64,000 nt of DNA from Aureispira sp. CCB-QB1 (lineage in GTDB: Bacteria; Bacteroidota; Bacteroidia; Chitinophagales; Saprospiraceae), in contig NZ_JHBV01000049.1 of the NCBI RefSeq assembly GCF_000724545.1, forward strand, positions 79,076 to 143,075. Reading direction: 5' to 3'. Position numbers and translations under genes: made by a program. Below, in pieces: positions 52,288 through 60,095 of the stretch. Numbering within the stretch: position 1 is the stretch's first letter; each line of letters opens with the position of its first letter. Below the pieces are notes generated by a model. It saw only the letters and a list, made by a program, of their open reading frames with translations. It had not been told where the DNA came from and did no database searches.

Positions 52288-53064
52288 CTACAAATTGCCA
52301 AAGTGTTCTAAACTAGGTAAAGCTTGATGATGTGTCAAATCATGCATAACAGGAACAATAGAAACATAGCCATTTTCTAAGGCCCAAATGTCAGAATCTT
52401 CCCCTTCATCTTCGTAGACATACTTGCCTGTCAACCAGTAGTAAGCACGTCCCATTGGATCCATTCCTTTTTGGAAGTCTTCTGACCAATATCCTTTTGC
52501 TTGACGACAAATGCGAGTGCCTTTGATGGCTTCTAAAGGCAATTTAGGAATGTTGACATTCAATAGCAAGGTCTCGCCCAATCCTTCTGACAATGCTTTG
52601 GATACAATTTGTTCTACAAAGTGTTTGGCTGCTGTAAAATCAGCATTGGCTGCAAAATCTAATAAAGAAAAACCAATGGCAGGAATTCCTTCCATAGATG
52701 CTTCCATTGCTGCTGACATGGTACCTGAATAAATGACATTGGTAGAGGCATTAGAACCATGGTTGATGCCCGAAAGACAGAGATCTATGTCTTGATCTTT
52801 TAGGACAACATTTTTAGCCAACTTGATGCAATCAACAGGAGTACCAGTACATTCATAGGCCTGAACATTGGGACCAAAAATATCAGAACTGTGAATACGG
52901 ATAGGGTCTTCAATGGTAATGGAATGCCCTTGTGCAGATTGCGGGCTGTCTGGCGCTACTACGACTACATTGCCAAATTTTTGGGCAACTTCGACTAAAT
53001 TTCTGATGCCAAGTGCTGTAATACCATCGTCGTTAGAGATTAAAATGGTTGGTTTCTTTTCCAT
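52288..53064 (-). CDS. surE: 5'/3'-nucleotidase SurE
   Basis: A 258-residue SurE phosphatase. The N-terminal ISNDDG (residues 9-14) provides the metal-binding aspartates, followed by VVVVAPDSPQSAQGHSIT and the LSGINHGSNASTNVIYSGTMSAAMEA segment with the third metal site. It hydrolyses nucleoside monophosphates and helps in stationary-phase survival. Length matches the family. The 362-base upstream gap separates it from the divergent outer-membrane gene. Confidence 0.95.
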   Translation of the reverse strand: MEKKPTILISNDDGITALGIRNLVEVAQKFGNVVVVAPDSPQSAQGHSITIEDPIRIHSSDIFGPNVQAYECTGTPVDCIKLAKNVVLKDQDIDLCLSGINHGSNASTNVIYSGTMSAAMEASMEGIPAIGFSLLDFAANADFTAAKHFVEQIVSKALSEGLGETLLLNVNIPKLPLEAIKGTRICRQAKGYWSEDFQKGMDPMGRAYYWLTGKYVYEDEGEDSDIWALENGYVSIVPVMHDLTHHQALPSLEHFGNL

Positions 53065-53426
53065 AGGAAGTTTGTTGTGTTTTGTGTATTATTTTGTAAT
53101 CTGTTTTGTGCGTAAAGTTATAAAATCAAATGAAATCGACTTTATCTTTGTTGGCTTTTATAGGAATAAAAACACTTAAATTAACGTTGTAGTTTTGTGA
53201 AAAGGAAATAGCTGCCTCTGGAAGGTGATGTTATGTTGTTCAGAGGAAACTTATATCCTTGGCTTGAGTGCTGTTAGCATGGTTTTAGTAGATGATTAAA
53301 ACATCGAAAGTATAAAAAGTAAACTAAAAACCATTGCTTTAAAGTGTAAGGAACTATCTTTGCAAGCTTTTGATACAACAGTATCTTGGATCAATAATTA
53401 CCAAACACAAATACAAACACAAATAC
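53065..53426. other. Divergent region between surE and the DUF6089 gene
   Basis: About 360 bases without a gene. The plus-strand promoter at 53334-53362 lies in it; nothing else was recognised. Confidence 0.4.
53334..53362 (+). promoter_or_regulatory. Predicted Bacteroidota promoter of the DUF6089 gene
   Basis: TTG at 53334-53336 and TATCTTTG at 53355-53362 (consensus TAnnTTTG) are separated by 18 bases, 64 bases before the ATG. Confidence 0.65.
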
Positions 53427-54296
53427 ATGAAAGTAGTTTTACTATCTTTATTCTTATTGATAACAACATTAAGAATGAATGCCCAATATGGCGAAGTTGG
53501 CGTTCTAATGGGAGTAAGCAATTATTTAGGAGATTTAGTTCCTCCACAAGAATATTTTTTAGGAACCAGTTTTGCGCTTGGGGCAACGTATCAATATAAC
53601 TTTACCGATCGGATTTCTGTTCGGGGAAACCTTATTTGGGGGCAGATTAGGGGAGATGATAGAAATTCTAGTTATGATTCTGGTCGTAGACAGCGAAATT
53701 TAAATTTCCATTCTCATATTTTAGAATTTTCTGCTTTGGCACAGGTCAATATTTTACCGTTTCATCCTCAACGAAATTTTAAACCTATTACCCCCTTTGT
53801 ATTTGCGGGTATTGGCGTTTTTCATTTTAACCCTACCACGGTTTACAAATCAACAAAACATTATTTGCAACCCTTGGGGACAGAGGGGCAAGGAATGGAA
53901 GGCTATGGTCCCAAGTATAGTTTGGTAGAGGTGGCTATTCCGTTTGGTTGCGGGATTAAATTTTGTGTAAGCAAACGGTTCAATTTTACCTTTGAATTTG
54001 GGTTAAGAAAAACTTTTACAGACTATTTGGATGATGTTAGTGGCGATTATGTGCCCTTAGATGAATTGAGAAATGGCAATGGTCTTTTGGCAGCAAATTT
54101 ATCGAATAGAAGCTATGATGAGTCTGGAAATCAGATAGAAAAAGCATACACGCCGAGAGGAAGTTCTGGAAAAGATTGGTATACATTTATGGGCGTTTCT
54201 GTTACTTATAGTTTGCATAAATATATTTATTTTGAAAAAAAGAAAAAAAGAAAGAGAACAACACCTAAGAAAAAAAATTCTGGAAAGTGGATGTAA
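53427..54296 (+). CDS. Outer-membrane beta-barrel protein, DUF6089 type
   Basis: A 289-residue protein with signal peptide (MKVVLLSLFLLITTLRMNAQ) starting at 53427, downstream of the predicted promoter. The mature start YGEVGVLMGVSNYLGDL is the Bacteroidota DUF6089 signature. It continues with barrel strands and ends in a basic stretch (KKKKRKRTTPKKKNSGK). Role unknown; such proteins are abundant at the outer membrane. The following endonuclease/phosphatase gene overlaps its 3' end. Confidence 0.8.
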   Translation: MKVVLLSLFLLITTLRMNAQYGEVGVLMGVSNYLGDLVPPQEYFLGTSFALGATYQYNFTDRISVRGNLIWGQIRGDDRNSSYDSGRRQRNLNFHSHILEFSALAQVNILPFHPQRNFKPITPFVFAGIGVFHFNPTTVYKSTKHYLQPLGTEGQGMEGYGPKYSLVEVAIPFGCGIKFCVSKRFNFTFEFGLRKTFTDYLDDVSGDYVPLDELRNGNGLLAANLSNRSYDESGNQIEKAYTPRGSSGKDWYTFMGVSVTYSLHKYIYFEKKKKRKRTTPKKKNSGKWM

Positions 54297-55182
54297 ATTT
54301 TGTTTGTTGTGTCTGATTGGCATAATGGGAATAAAAACCAGCTTTGGACAAACAGATGCTTCTAACAAGGGAGTTGAGGTTCAAGTAGTATCTTGGAATA
54401 TTCAAATGTTGCCCAATGCTTTAGGGATTTTTTCTAGTGCTTTGAGAAAAAAACAACGTATCCGAGCACCATGGATTATCGAGCATTGTTTAAATGCACC
54501 TTATGATGTGATTGTATTTCAAGAGGTATTTGATCGAGACATCAAACGCAAGTTAAAAAAGGGGCTAAAAGAAATGTATCCCTACCAAGTAGATACCCGT
54601 ATTGAAAAAGGGCGGTTAACCAGTAATGGAATTTTTATCGTAAGCAAAATTCCAATGAAATATATCGACCATGTTATTTATGCAAAAGGAGCCCATGAAG
54701 ATGCTTGGGCTGCTAAGGGATGTACGTTGGTAGAGGTCGAAAAAGAAGGTTTTTTGTTTCAAATTGCAGGAACGCACCTTCAATCTGGCGGTTCCACTGC
54801 TGCTGAAAAGTTTAGAGCATTACAATACCAAGATATTCGAACTTTGTTAGACAAGCATGCTAATGAAAAGGTTCCCGTGTTGGTTATGGGAGATATGAAT
54901 ACCCGAAAATCTAATGCCCCTAAATACACTCAAATGATAGAAACAATCGGAGTGAAGGATTACCCTTTGAATGAGGAAGAACCGTATACAATTGACAATA
55001 AAAATTCTTGGAACACTCATAGTCAGGGTATTCAGTTGGATTATGTCTTATTGCAAGCGAGGGCAACACAAACGAATATTTATGAACAAAAAGTGTTGAG
55101 ACTTAAAGCCGAGCACAAAGGGAAGCAAATTGATTTAGCAGATCATTATGGTATTGTGGCAACGGTAGAACTATTACCTTGA
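54232..55182 (+). CDS. Exported endonuclease/exonuclease/phosphatase family protein (sphingomyelinase-like)
   Basis: An EEP-fold enzyme of up to 316 residues. Catalytic landmarks are SWNIQM (Asn), VIFQEVF-type VFQEVF (Glu), GTHLQSG (His), GDMNTR (Asp/Asn) and DLADHYGIVA (Asp-His). This order fits neutral sphingomyelinase-like phosphodiesterases, with DNase I-like activity as alternative. A hydrophobic segment (CKFCLLCLIGIMGIKTSFGQ) suggests export. No ATG precedes that segment; the only candidates are TTG at 54232, giving a 65-base overlap with the upstream gene, or a rarer codon. The start is therefore uncertain. Confidence 0.75.
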   Translation: MKKRKKEREQHLRKKILESGCKFCLLCLIGIMGIKTSFGQTDASNKGVEVQVVSWNIQMLPNALGIFSSALRKKQRIRAPWIIEHCLNAPYDVIVFQEVFDRDIKRKLKKGLKEMYPYQVDTRIEKGRLTSNGIFIVSKIPMKYIDHVIYAKGAHEDAWAAKGCTLVEVEKEGFLFQIAGTHLQSGGSTAAEKFRALQYQDIRTLLDKHANEKVPVLVMGDMNTRKSNAPKYTQMIETIGVKDYPLNEEEPYTIDNKNSWNTHSQGIQLDYVLLQARATQTNIYEQKVLRLKAEHKGKQIDLADHYGIVATVELLP

Positions 55183-55258
55183 TAAATGCGTTGCTTTAAA
55201 TGTCAACTGATCTCATAGAATTCAGTTGTATTATATTTAATAGCTAATTGTCTACTTC

Positions 55259-55813
55259 ATGGAAATTTTTGCCCTAAACTTTTATAGAAAAAAGAATAGC
55301 AATTTACTCTATATCCTACTTTTTGGATTTCTAACAGCTCTACTTGCCTATATAGGGATTACTCAGGAAACCAAAAATATTCTAGGAATCATTATAATTG
55401 CTGGGATGTTTTTTGGCGGCTTTTGTTTGTTTTTTTTGTATATGGCTTTGGATAATAGACCATTGGTAGCAATAAACGAAAACGGATTAAAAGCAATATA
55501 CCATCAACCTAGCTTTATAAAATGGGAGGATATTAAAGAAGTGTTTGAACAAACAACGTCAGGACAATATTCAAACGATACATTTATTTGTTTAAATCTT
55601 AAGAATAAGCGTTTGCTGGAAAGACAAAACCTCTATTACAAAATTTGTACGTGGATAAATACTAAAACAGGTTTTGGTGAGATAAATATTTGGGGAAGTA
55701 TTTTAAAGTTTTCTTCCCAAGAGCTTCTATTTATTTTGTCTTATTTAGCAACAGAAAAGGATGTGAAAAAACGTAGAAAATTTATCAATTCTTATAAAAT
55801 GAAGGTTTTTTAA
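55259..55813 (+). CDS. STM3941-like membrane protein
   Basis: A 184-residue protein with two membrane helices near the N terminus (NLLYILLFGFLTALLAYIGI, GIIIIAGMFFGGFCLFFLYM) and then a small PH-like beta domain starting at DNRPLVAINENGLKAIYHQP with the FIKWEDIKEVFEQ strand. This is the pattern of STM3941-type proteins. Function unknown; the soluble domain would face the cytoplasm. Stands alone; a 144-bp palindromic element begins 18 bases after its stop codon. Confidence 0.7.
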   Translation: MEIFALNFYRKKNSNLLYILLFGFLTALLAYIGITQETKNILGIIIIAGMFFGGFCLFFLYMALDNRPLVAINENGLKAIYHQPSFIKWEDIKEVFEQTTSGQYSNDTFICLNLKNKRLLERQNLYYKICTWINTKTGFGEINIWGSILKFSSQELLFILSYLATEKDVKKRRKFINSYKMKVF

Positions 55814-55831
55814 GAAAAGGTTTCAATAGAT

Positions 55832-55975
55832 AATACTCCGTTGATTTTTTAGTTTTTCTACGAAAAACGTAAAAAAGCATCTTGCATTAGTTTGATTATC
55901 AGTCTTTTAGTATAAAAGCCAAGAAAAGTGCATCTTGCTGATAATCAAACTAATACGATTTTTCAACGGAGTAAT
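55832..55975. repeat. 144-bp palindromic element, copy C
   Basis: Nearly identical to 9793-9936 in the same orientation: begins AATACTCCGTTGA, ends TCAACGGAGTAAT. It runs to the start codon of the next gene, whose ATG at 55974 overlaps the last two bases of the element. Confidence 0.85.
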
Positions 55976-56378
55976 GAATAGAGTAAAAATGGATTTAACG
56001 ATTAAATTGAAAGAACTAGATAAGGCAGGAGATAATGAAGCAATAAAAAATATTTTATCTCAAGAACTAAAACGGAATGCTCGAAATTTGGAGCTGTTGG
56101 ATTTTTGGATGACCTACATGGAGGATTATGATATAATACAAAAATATGCAAAAGACTATATTGGTTTAATATATGAACATCAAGATGAATTTCCAGAAGC
56201 GTATCAAGCTAGGTTATATGCATTGTTGGGCACATTAACAGAAGTGTATGATTCGCCTCAAATTGCTTGGGAGACTTTAGTTGAGGGGCTTGTTCGTTTT
56301 CCCAATTCTAGTGAAATCATTGAAAAAATTGAATCTATTTTTAGTTGCCCTTCTGATGCGCCAGAGCCTTCCGATTAG
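55974..56378 (+). CDS. Small helical protein of unknown function
   Basis: A 134-residue soluble helical protein (MNRVKMDLTIKLKELDKAGD...), rich in charged residues and ending PSDAPEPSD. The ATG at 55974 overlaps the end of a palindromic element; an internal ATG at 55989 (MDLTIKL) is the alternative and does not depend on the element. The frame continues upstream to 55935 inside the element. The stop codon TAG is directly followed by the ATG of the next small gene. No family recognised. Confidence 0.6.
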   Translation: MNRVKMDLTIKLKELDKAGDNEAIKNILSQELKRNARNLELLDFWMTYMEDYDIIQKYAKDYIGLIYEHQDEFPEAYQARLYALLGTLTEVYDSPQIAWETLVEGLVRFPNSSEIIEKIESIFSCPSDAPEPSD

Positions 56379-56513
56379 ATGGAAATACTCGGCAAACTAG
56401 TTGCACAAGGAGAATTTCCCAAAGATACCTTTGAATATTTATTGTTAATTTGCGATGATCCAGAATTTCCAGAATTATTTAACCTTGCCAAAAAAAATGC
56501 CTTTGGTCAATAG
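56379..56513 (+). CDS. 44-residue small ORF abutting the upstream gene
   Basis: ATG at 56379 follows the upstream TAG without a gap (TAGATG). The 44-residue product (MEILGKLVAQGEFPKDTFEY at the start, LFNLAKKNAFGQ at the end) has ordinary codon use for this genome. The end resembles the segment that precedes the radical SAM core in biotin-synthase-like enzymes (LLxLAxxVRxxxFG), so it may be a remnant of such a gene or a true small protein. Translational coupling with the upstream gene is likely. Confidence 0.5.
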   Translation: MEILGKLVAQGEFPKDTFEYLLLICDDPEFPELFNLAKKNAFGQ

Positions 56514-56624
56514 AGCTTCTGTATATATTTTCAGTTGTCTTTCATGTAAATCGAAAACTTTGAAATCTAATCTACTATATCTAACTTTTTTTCTTATATT
56601 TAAAGAGAATTCAAAAACTTTGAA

Positions 56625-57509
56625 ATGAGAGATGATTTTCCAGAAAAAGTAAAACGAGCATTAGCAGAAAGAGTAGCTCATAAATGTTCCAATCCTAACT
56701 GTTTAAAAATCACAATTGGTCCAAATTCCATTGCCACAAAATCTACAAAAGTTGGGATTGCAGCTCACATTACTGCTGCTGCAAAAGGAGGACCTAGATT
56801 CGATGAAAAACTTACTCCAAAGGAGCGAAAAGATATTTCAAATGGAATTTGGCTTTGTGGGAATTGTGCTAAACTTATAGATACTGATGTAGAAAAATAT
56901 CCTAAACGACTCCTAATATCTTGGAAAGAAGATGCTGAATTAAAAGCTAGTCTTGTTCTTTCTTCTAATAAAATATTTGACAGTAAAAAATGGTTTACTT
57001 ATAATGAAATTGAATACCAATCTAAATTAGAATTAAGATGGGCGATTTTTTTTGAAATAATGGGTTGGAAATTTACATATAAGCCATTTGAAACAGAGTA
57101 TTGGAATCCTTCTTTTAAAATCTCAACGCATCAACCAAATTCATCCTTTCTTGTGGATGTAGGAATGAAAGGTGAATTTACTAGAGAAAAAAGAATAAAT
57201 ATTGGTTTCGCTACTAACTTCTCAAAAGGTATACTTATGGTTTTTGAAGACCCTTTTTTAAAAAATTCTGAAAATGAATATGGAGTCAATAACATTATTG
57301 GGATTTCTTCTCTTCCTGGGAAAATAAAAAATCATGAAAACAAAATAGACTTTGAATTTTGTACAGCTGTAGTTTCAGATATGTATGGGAAAACAGATGT
57401 AGTTAATCTCTGTGAAGAACATATTGATTCTGATTTCCCATTTAGAATACCAGACTTATATTCAAAATACTGGGTTAAAGCTACAAATATGTCTAATCGA
57501 GTAGAATAA
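56625..57509 (+). CDS. HNH-type zinc-ribbon nuclease candidate with PD-(D/E)XK-like C-terminal domain
   Basis: A 294-residue protein, AT-rich even for this window. The N-terminal domain (residues 15-105) carries C21-x4-C26, AAHI with H48, GGPRFDEKLT, N73 and C78-x2-C81 in WLCGNCAKLIDTD. This is the HNH-like domain found in several bacterial defence proteins. The C-terminal domain starts at YQSKLELRWAIFFEIMGWKF (residues 131-150) and has WNPSF and LVDVGMK where PD-(D/E)XK enzymes have PDF and EVK, so its catalytic residues appear altered. It stands alone between a small-ORF unit and a convergent helicase gene. Confidence 0.7.
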   Translation: MRDDFPEKVKRALAERVAHKCSNPNCLKITIGPNSIATKSTKVGIAAHITAAAKGGPRFDEKLTPKERKDISNGIWLCGNCAKLIDTDVEKYPKRLLISWKEDAELKASLVLSSNKIFDSKKWFTYNEIEYQSKLELRWAIFFEIMGWKFTYKPFETEYWNPSFKISTHQPNSSFLVDVGMKGEFTREKRINIGFATNFSKGILMVFEDPFLKNSENEYGVNNIIGISSLPGKIKNHENKIDFEFCTAVVSDMYGKTDVVNLCEEHIDSDFPFRIPDLYSKYWVKATNMSNRVE

Positions 57510-57616
57510 AAAATAGAAGACAATAAGGCATATGCTGCCATGCCACAAAAAAGTCCATTTTTGACGATTAATGGTGAGAGTATCTATTTTGCATTTATTA
57601 GTATAATTAATACGAT

Positions 57617-57680
57617 TTACTGCGTGTGTGCTTTGCTTTTAACTAACTGGGCTGCTACTGTGTGGTTTTAATGGAGTAAT
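57617..57680. repeat. Fragment of the dispersed repeat family
   Basis: ACTGCGTGTGTGCTTTGCTTTTAACTAACTGGGCTGCTACTGTGTG followed by AATGGAGTAATG. It resembles 31887-31938 and the CGGAGTAATG end of the 144-bp copies. Confidence 0.4.
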
Positions 57681-57685
57681 GATAA

Positions 57686-58981
57686 TTATTGTTCCCTCAA
57701 ATAAGTAGCCAATAATTTTTCTAGCAATTCTTCTTTAGATAAATGTTGCAGTTCCTCCTTAAAAGCTTGTTTGTTGGCTTGATCTAGTAAATCTCCTAAG
57801 GGTTTTTCTTTGGCAATTTTTCTTCCCCACAAAATCGCCTTGTTGACCAATTGATCCTTGACAGAAGGAAGAGGCAGGTAGTTGATAGATAGCTTAAGTT
57901 CTTGTTCTATTAATTGTAATTTAGCTTTCTCTTCAGGAAAAATAAAAGTAAGGCTAGTCCCTTTGTTTCCTGTTCTCGAGGTACGCCCACTTCGATGTGT
58001 ATAAGCAATAGCCGTGTCAGGCAAATGATATTGAATAACAAAAGAAACGTTTTCTACATCTAAACCTCTAGCAGCCACATCGGTTGCAATTAAGAGATTG
58101 ATATGACCATTTCTATATTGATCCATGATTTTGTTTCGCAAACCTTGTGGTAAATCACCGTGCACAGCACCACAAGAAAATTTGTTGGCAGAGAGTTGTT
58201 TGTAAAGTTTTTGTACGCCTGATTTTGTGCGGCAAAAAATGGTGCCTTTTTGATTGCCAAAGCGTGTCAAATAATACAGCAAAGTATTTAATTTGTCGAT
58301 TGCTTTTAATTCTACTGCCCAGTGCTGAATGCTGCTATTGGTTGTTATATGTTTATCAATACTAATTTTTTTTAGTGTTTTGTGGAGGTATTTTTTTATC
58401 AAACCATTGATTTCATTAGGCATAGTTGCAGAAAAAAGCCAAGTAGAGTATTGGCGGTCGGTAGTTGCCAATATTCGGTCAATATCATTTTGAAAACCTC
58501 TTAATAACATTTCATCGGCTTCGTCAAAAACAACGAATTTTAAGGTAGATAAATAAATAACCCTTCGATTGACTAAATCCATCAGTCGACCAGGAGTTGC
58601 AACCAAAACTTGTACCCCATTGCTCAATTCGTGTACTTGACTTTTTAGGGAGGAGCCCCCATAAATAGCTTTAATTTTTAGATTAGGAATGTATTTGCCT
58701 AGGGCTATCAGTTCGTTGCCAATTTGTTCACAAAGTTCTCTAGTAGGAACCAAAACTACTGCTTGAATTTTTCCTTCATTGGTATTAATCCTAGACAACA
58801 GAGGTGCTCCAAAAGCGTATGTTTTACCAGTTCCAGTCGCCGAACGCCCCACAAAATCTCCTTGATGTTCTAATAGAATAGGAATTGCTTTGGCTTGAAT
58901 TTCTGTAGGTTGGTCAATACCTTTTTCTTGTAACATTTGAATAATCTGCGGAGATAGATTAGAAGAAGAAAAACGTTTCAT
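57686..58981 (-). CDS. DEAD-box ATP-dependent RNA helicase
   Basis: A 431-residue helicase core with all motifs visible: FxxxxLSPQIIQMLQEKGIDQ/ PTEIQAKAIP (Q motif), SATGTGKT (I), PTRELCEQ (Ia), TPGRLMD (Ib), DEAD (II), SAT (III), IFCRTK (IV), ATDVAARGLD (V), HRSGRTSR (VI). It lacks the long tail of cold-shock CsdA and is closest in layout to RhlE/SrmB-type helicases, which unwind short RNA duplexes in ribosome assembly or mRNA decay. No partner gene adjacent. Confidence 0.95.
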   Translation of the reverse strand: MKRFSSSNLSPQIIQMLQEKGIDQPTEIQAKAIPILLEHQGDFVGRSATGTGKTYAFGAPLLSRINTNEGKIQAVVLVPTRELCEQIGNELIALGKYIPNLKIKAIYGGSSLKSQVHELSNGVQVLVATPGRLMDLVNRRVIYLSTLKFVVFDEADEMLLRGFQNDIDRILATTDRQYSTWLFSATMPNEINGLIKKYLHKTLKKISIDKHITTNSSIQHWAVELKAIDKLNTLLYYLTRFGNQKGTIFCRTKSGVQKLYKQLSANKFSCGAVHGDLPQGLRNKIMDQYRNGHINLLIATDVAARGLDVENVSFVIQYHLPDTAIAYTHRSGRTSRTGNKGTSLTFIFPEEKAKLQLIEQELKLSINYLPLPSVKDQLVNKAILWGRKIAKEKPLGDLLDQANKQAFKEELQHLSKEELLEKLLATYLREQ

Positions 58982-60095
58982 ATTGTATGCTTGCTTTTTA
59001 GTATTGATGACAGGTTTTTAATCAGAGATATATTCTGATCTGGTATAAAATAGAAGCTTTTGTCTGGACAGTGCAGCTAAATAATGTTGCCTAAAACTTG
59101 CAATTAATATAAAATTAATGTATATTATTAGGATGACAAAAGGTAGATGCAAAAAGAGTAGCACAAAAATAGAAATGAATACCGAACATAATTATTTTTA
59201 GTGATCAATCAACCATAACAAAATAAAATAGTGACTCTAGATTTTACAACTAGTTTCTTTTTTGAATTTTGCAAGTGCTAGAGATTTGATAAAAGTAGAC
59301 AAAATTAATGACTACTGTATCATTTTATTAATACTCTGTTGGTTTTTAGTTTTTCTACGAACCCGCAGGCGCACGAAGTAAAAACATAAAAAAGTATCTT
59401 GCATTAGTTTAGCTTTGTTACTTCCTTCGGTCGTGAGCTCGCACAGCTCGGTTCGCTGCTACTTCGTGGTACTGTGTGAGGGCTTCGCCGCTGATTATTA
59501 GTCTTTTAGTATAAAGATTGGTAGGATGTATCTTTCTGATAATTAAGTTAATATGATTTTCGACGGAGTAATGATTTTATAGGATGTTGTTTCTATTTTT
59601 ATAAAACCTCAAAATACGATATTAGGATACTTTTCCAGTACCCTATATTGATTCCTTGCAAAAGGGAGTACTTTATTACACTATATCAATCACACATTTA
59701 GCTTACTTCACAACACTAATATTCTTAAAATACCTGTATTGAATTAGTTAAGAAAGAACAGTTGACACTGCTTAACGATCGATCAAATTTGTTAGAACAT
59801 CTTTTATAAATGTTCTTGAAGCAACAATCATTTTTAGAATATTAGAAGTTAATTCTCATAAGATGGAGCCTACTATAATCTTTTGCTCCAATATTTAGGT
59901 CAATTATAATTTGGACAAGAACCTCTGCTTGACAATGACAATTGGAATTAACTATTTTTTCCGCATAAATTAACAGGTATAATTTTTATATAACAATATT
60001 ATTTATTATTATATGTGATAATATTTTATATTATTATTGATGATGAATTATATTTTAACTAAGGGAATAATTTTTACAGAGAAAAAAAGAAAATT
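58982..60095. other. Long intergenic region upstream of the adhesin
   Basis: About 1.1 kb without a convincing gene. It contains the expanded palindromic element (59331-59572), an AGAACAT/ATGTTCT hairpin near 59794-59814, and a very AT-rich final 150 bases before the adhesin start. The long leader suggests extended regulation, but no promoter could be fixed. Confidence 0.5.
59331..59572. repeat. Expanded, diverged palindromic element
   Basis: Ends AATACTCTGTTGG and CGACGGAGTAAT. It has the same inner ATTAGTTT and TGATTATTA / TGATAATTAAGTTAAT arms as the 144-bp copies, but with two inserted blocks: CCGCAGGCGCACGAAGTAAA after the left arm, and the 59409-59468 module plus GTGTGAGGGCTTCGCCG before the centre. 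It looks like nested insertion or recombination of repeat modules. Confidence 0.7.
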
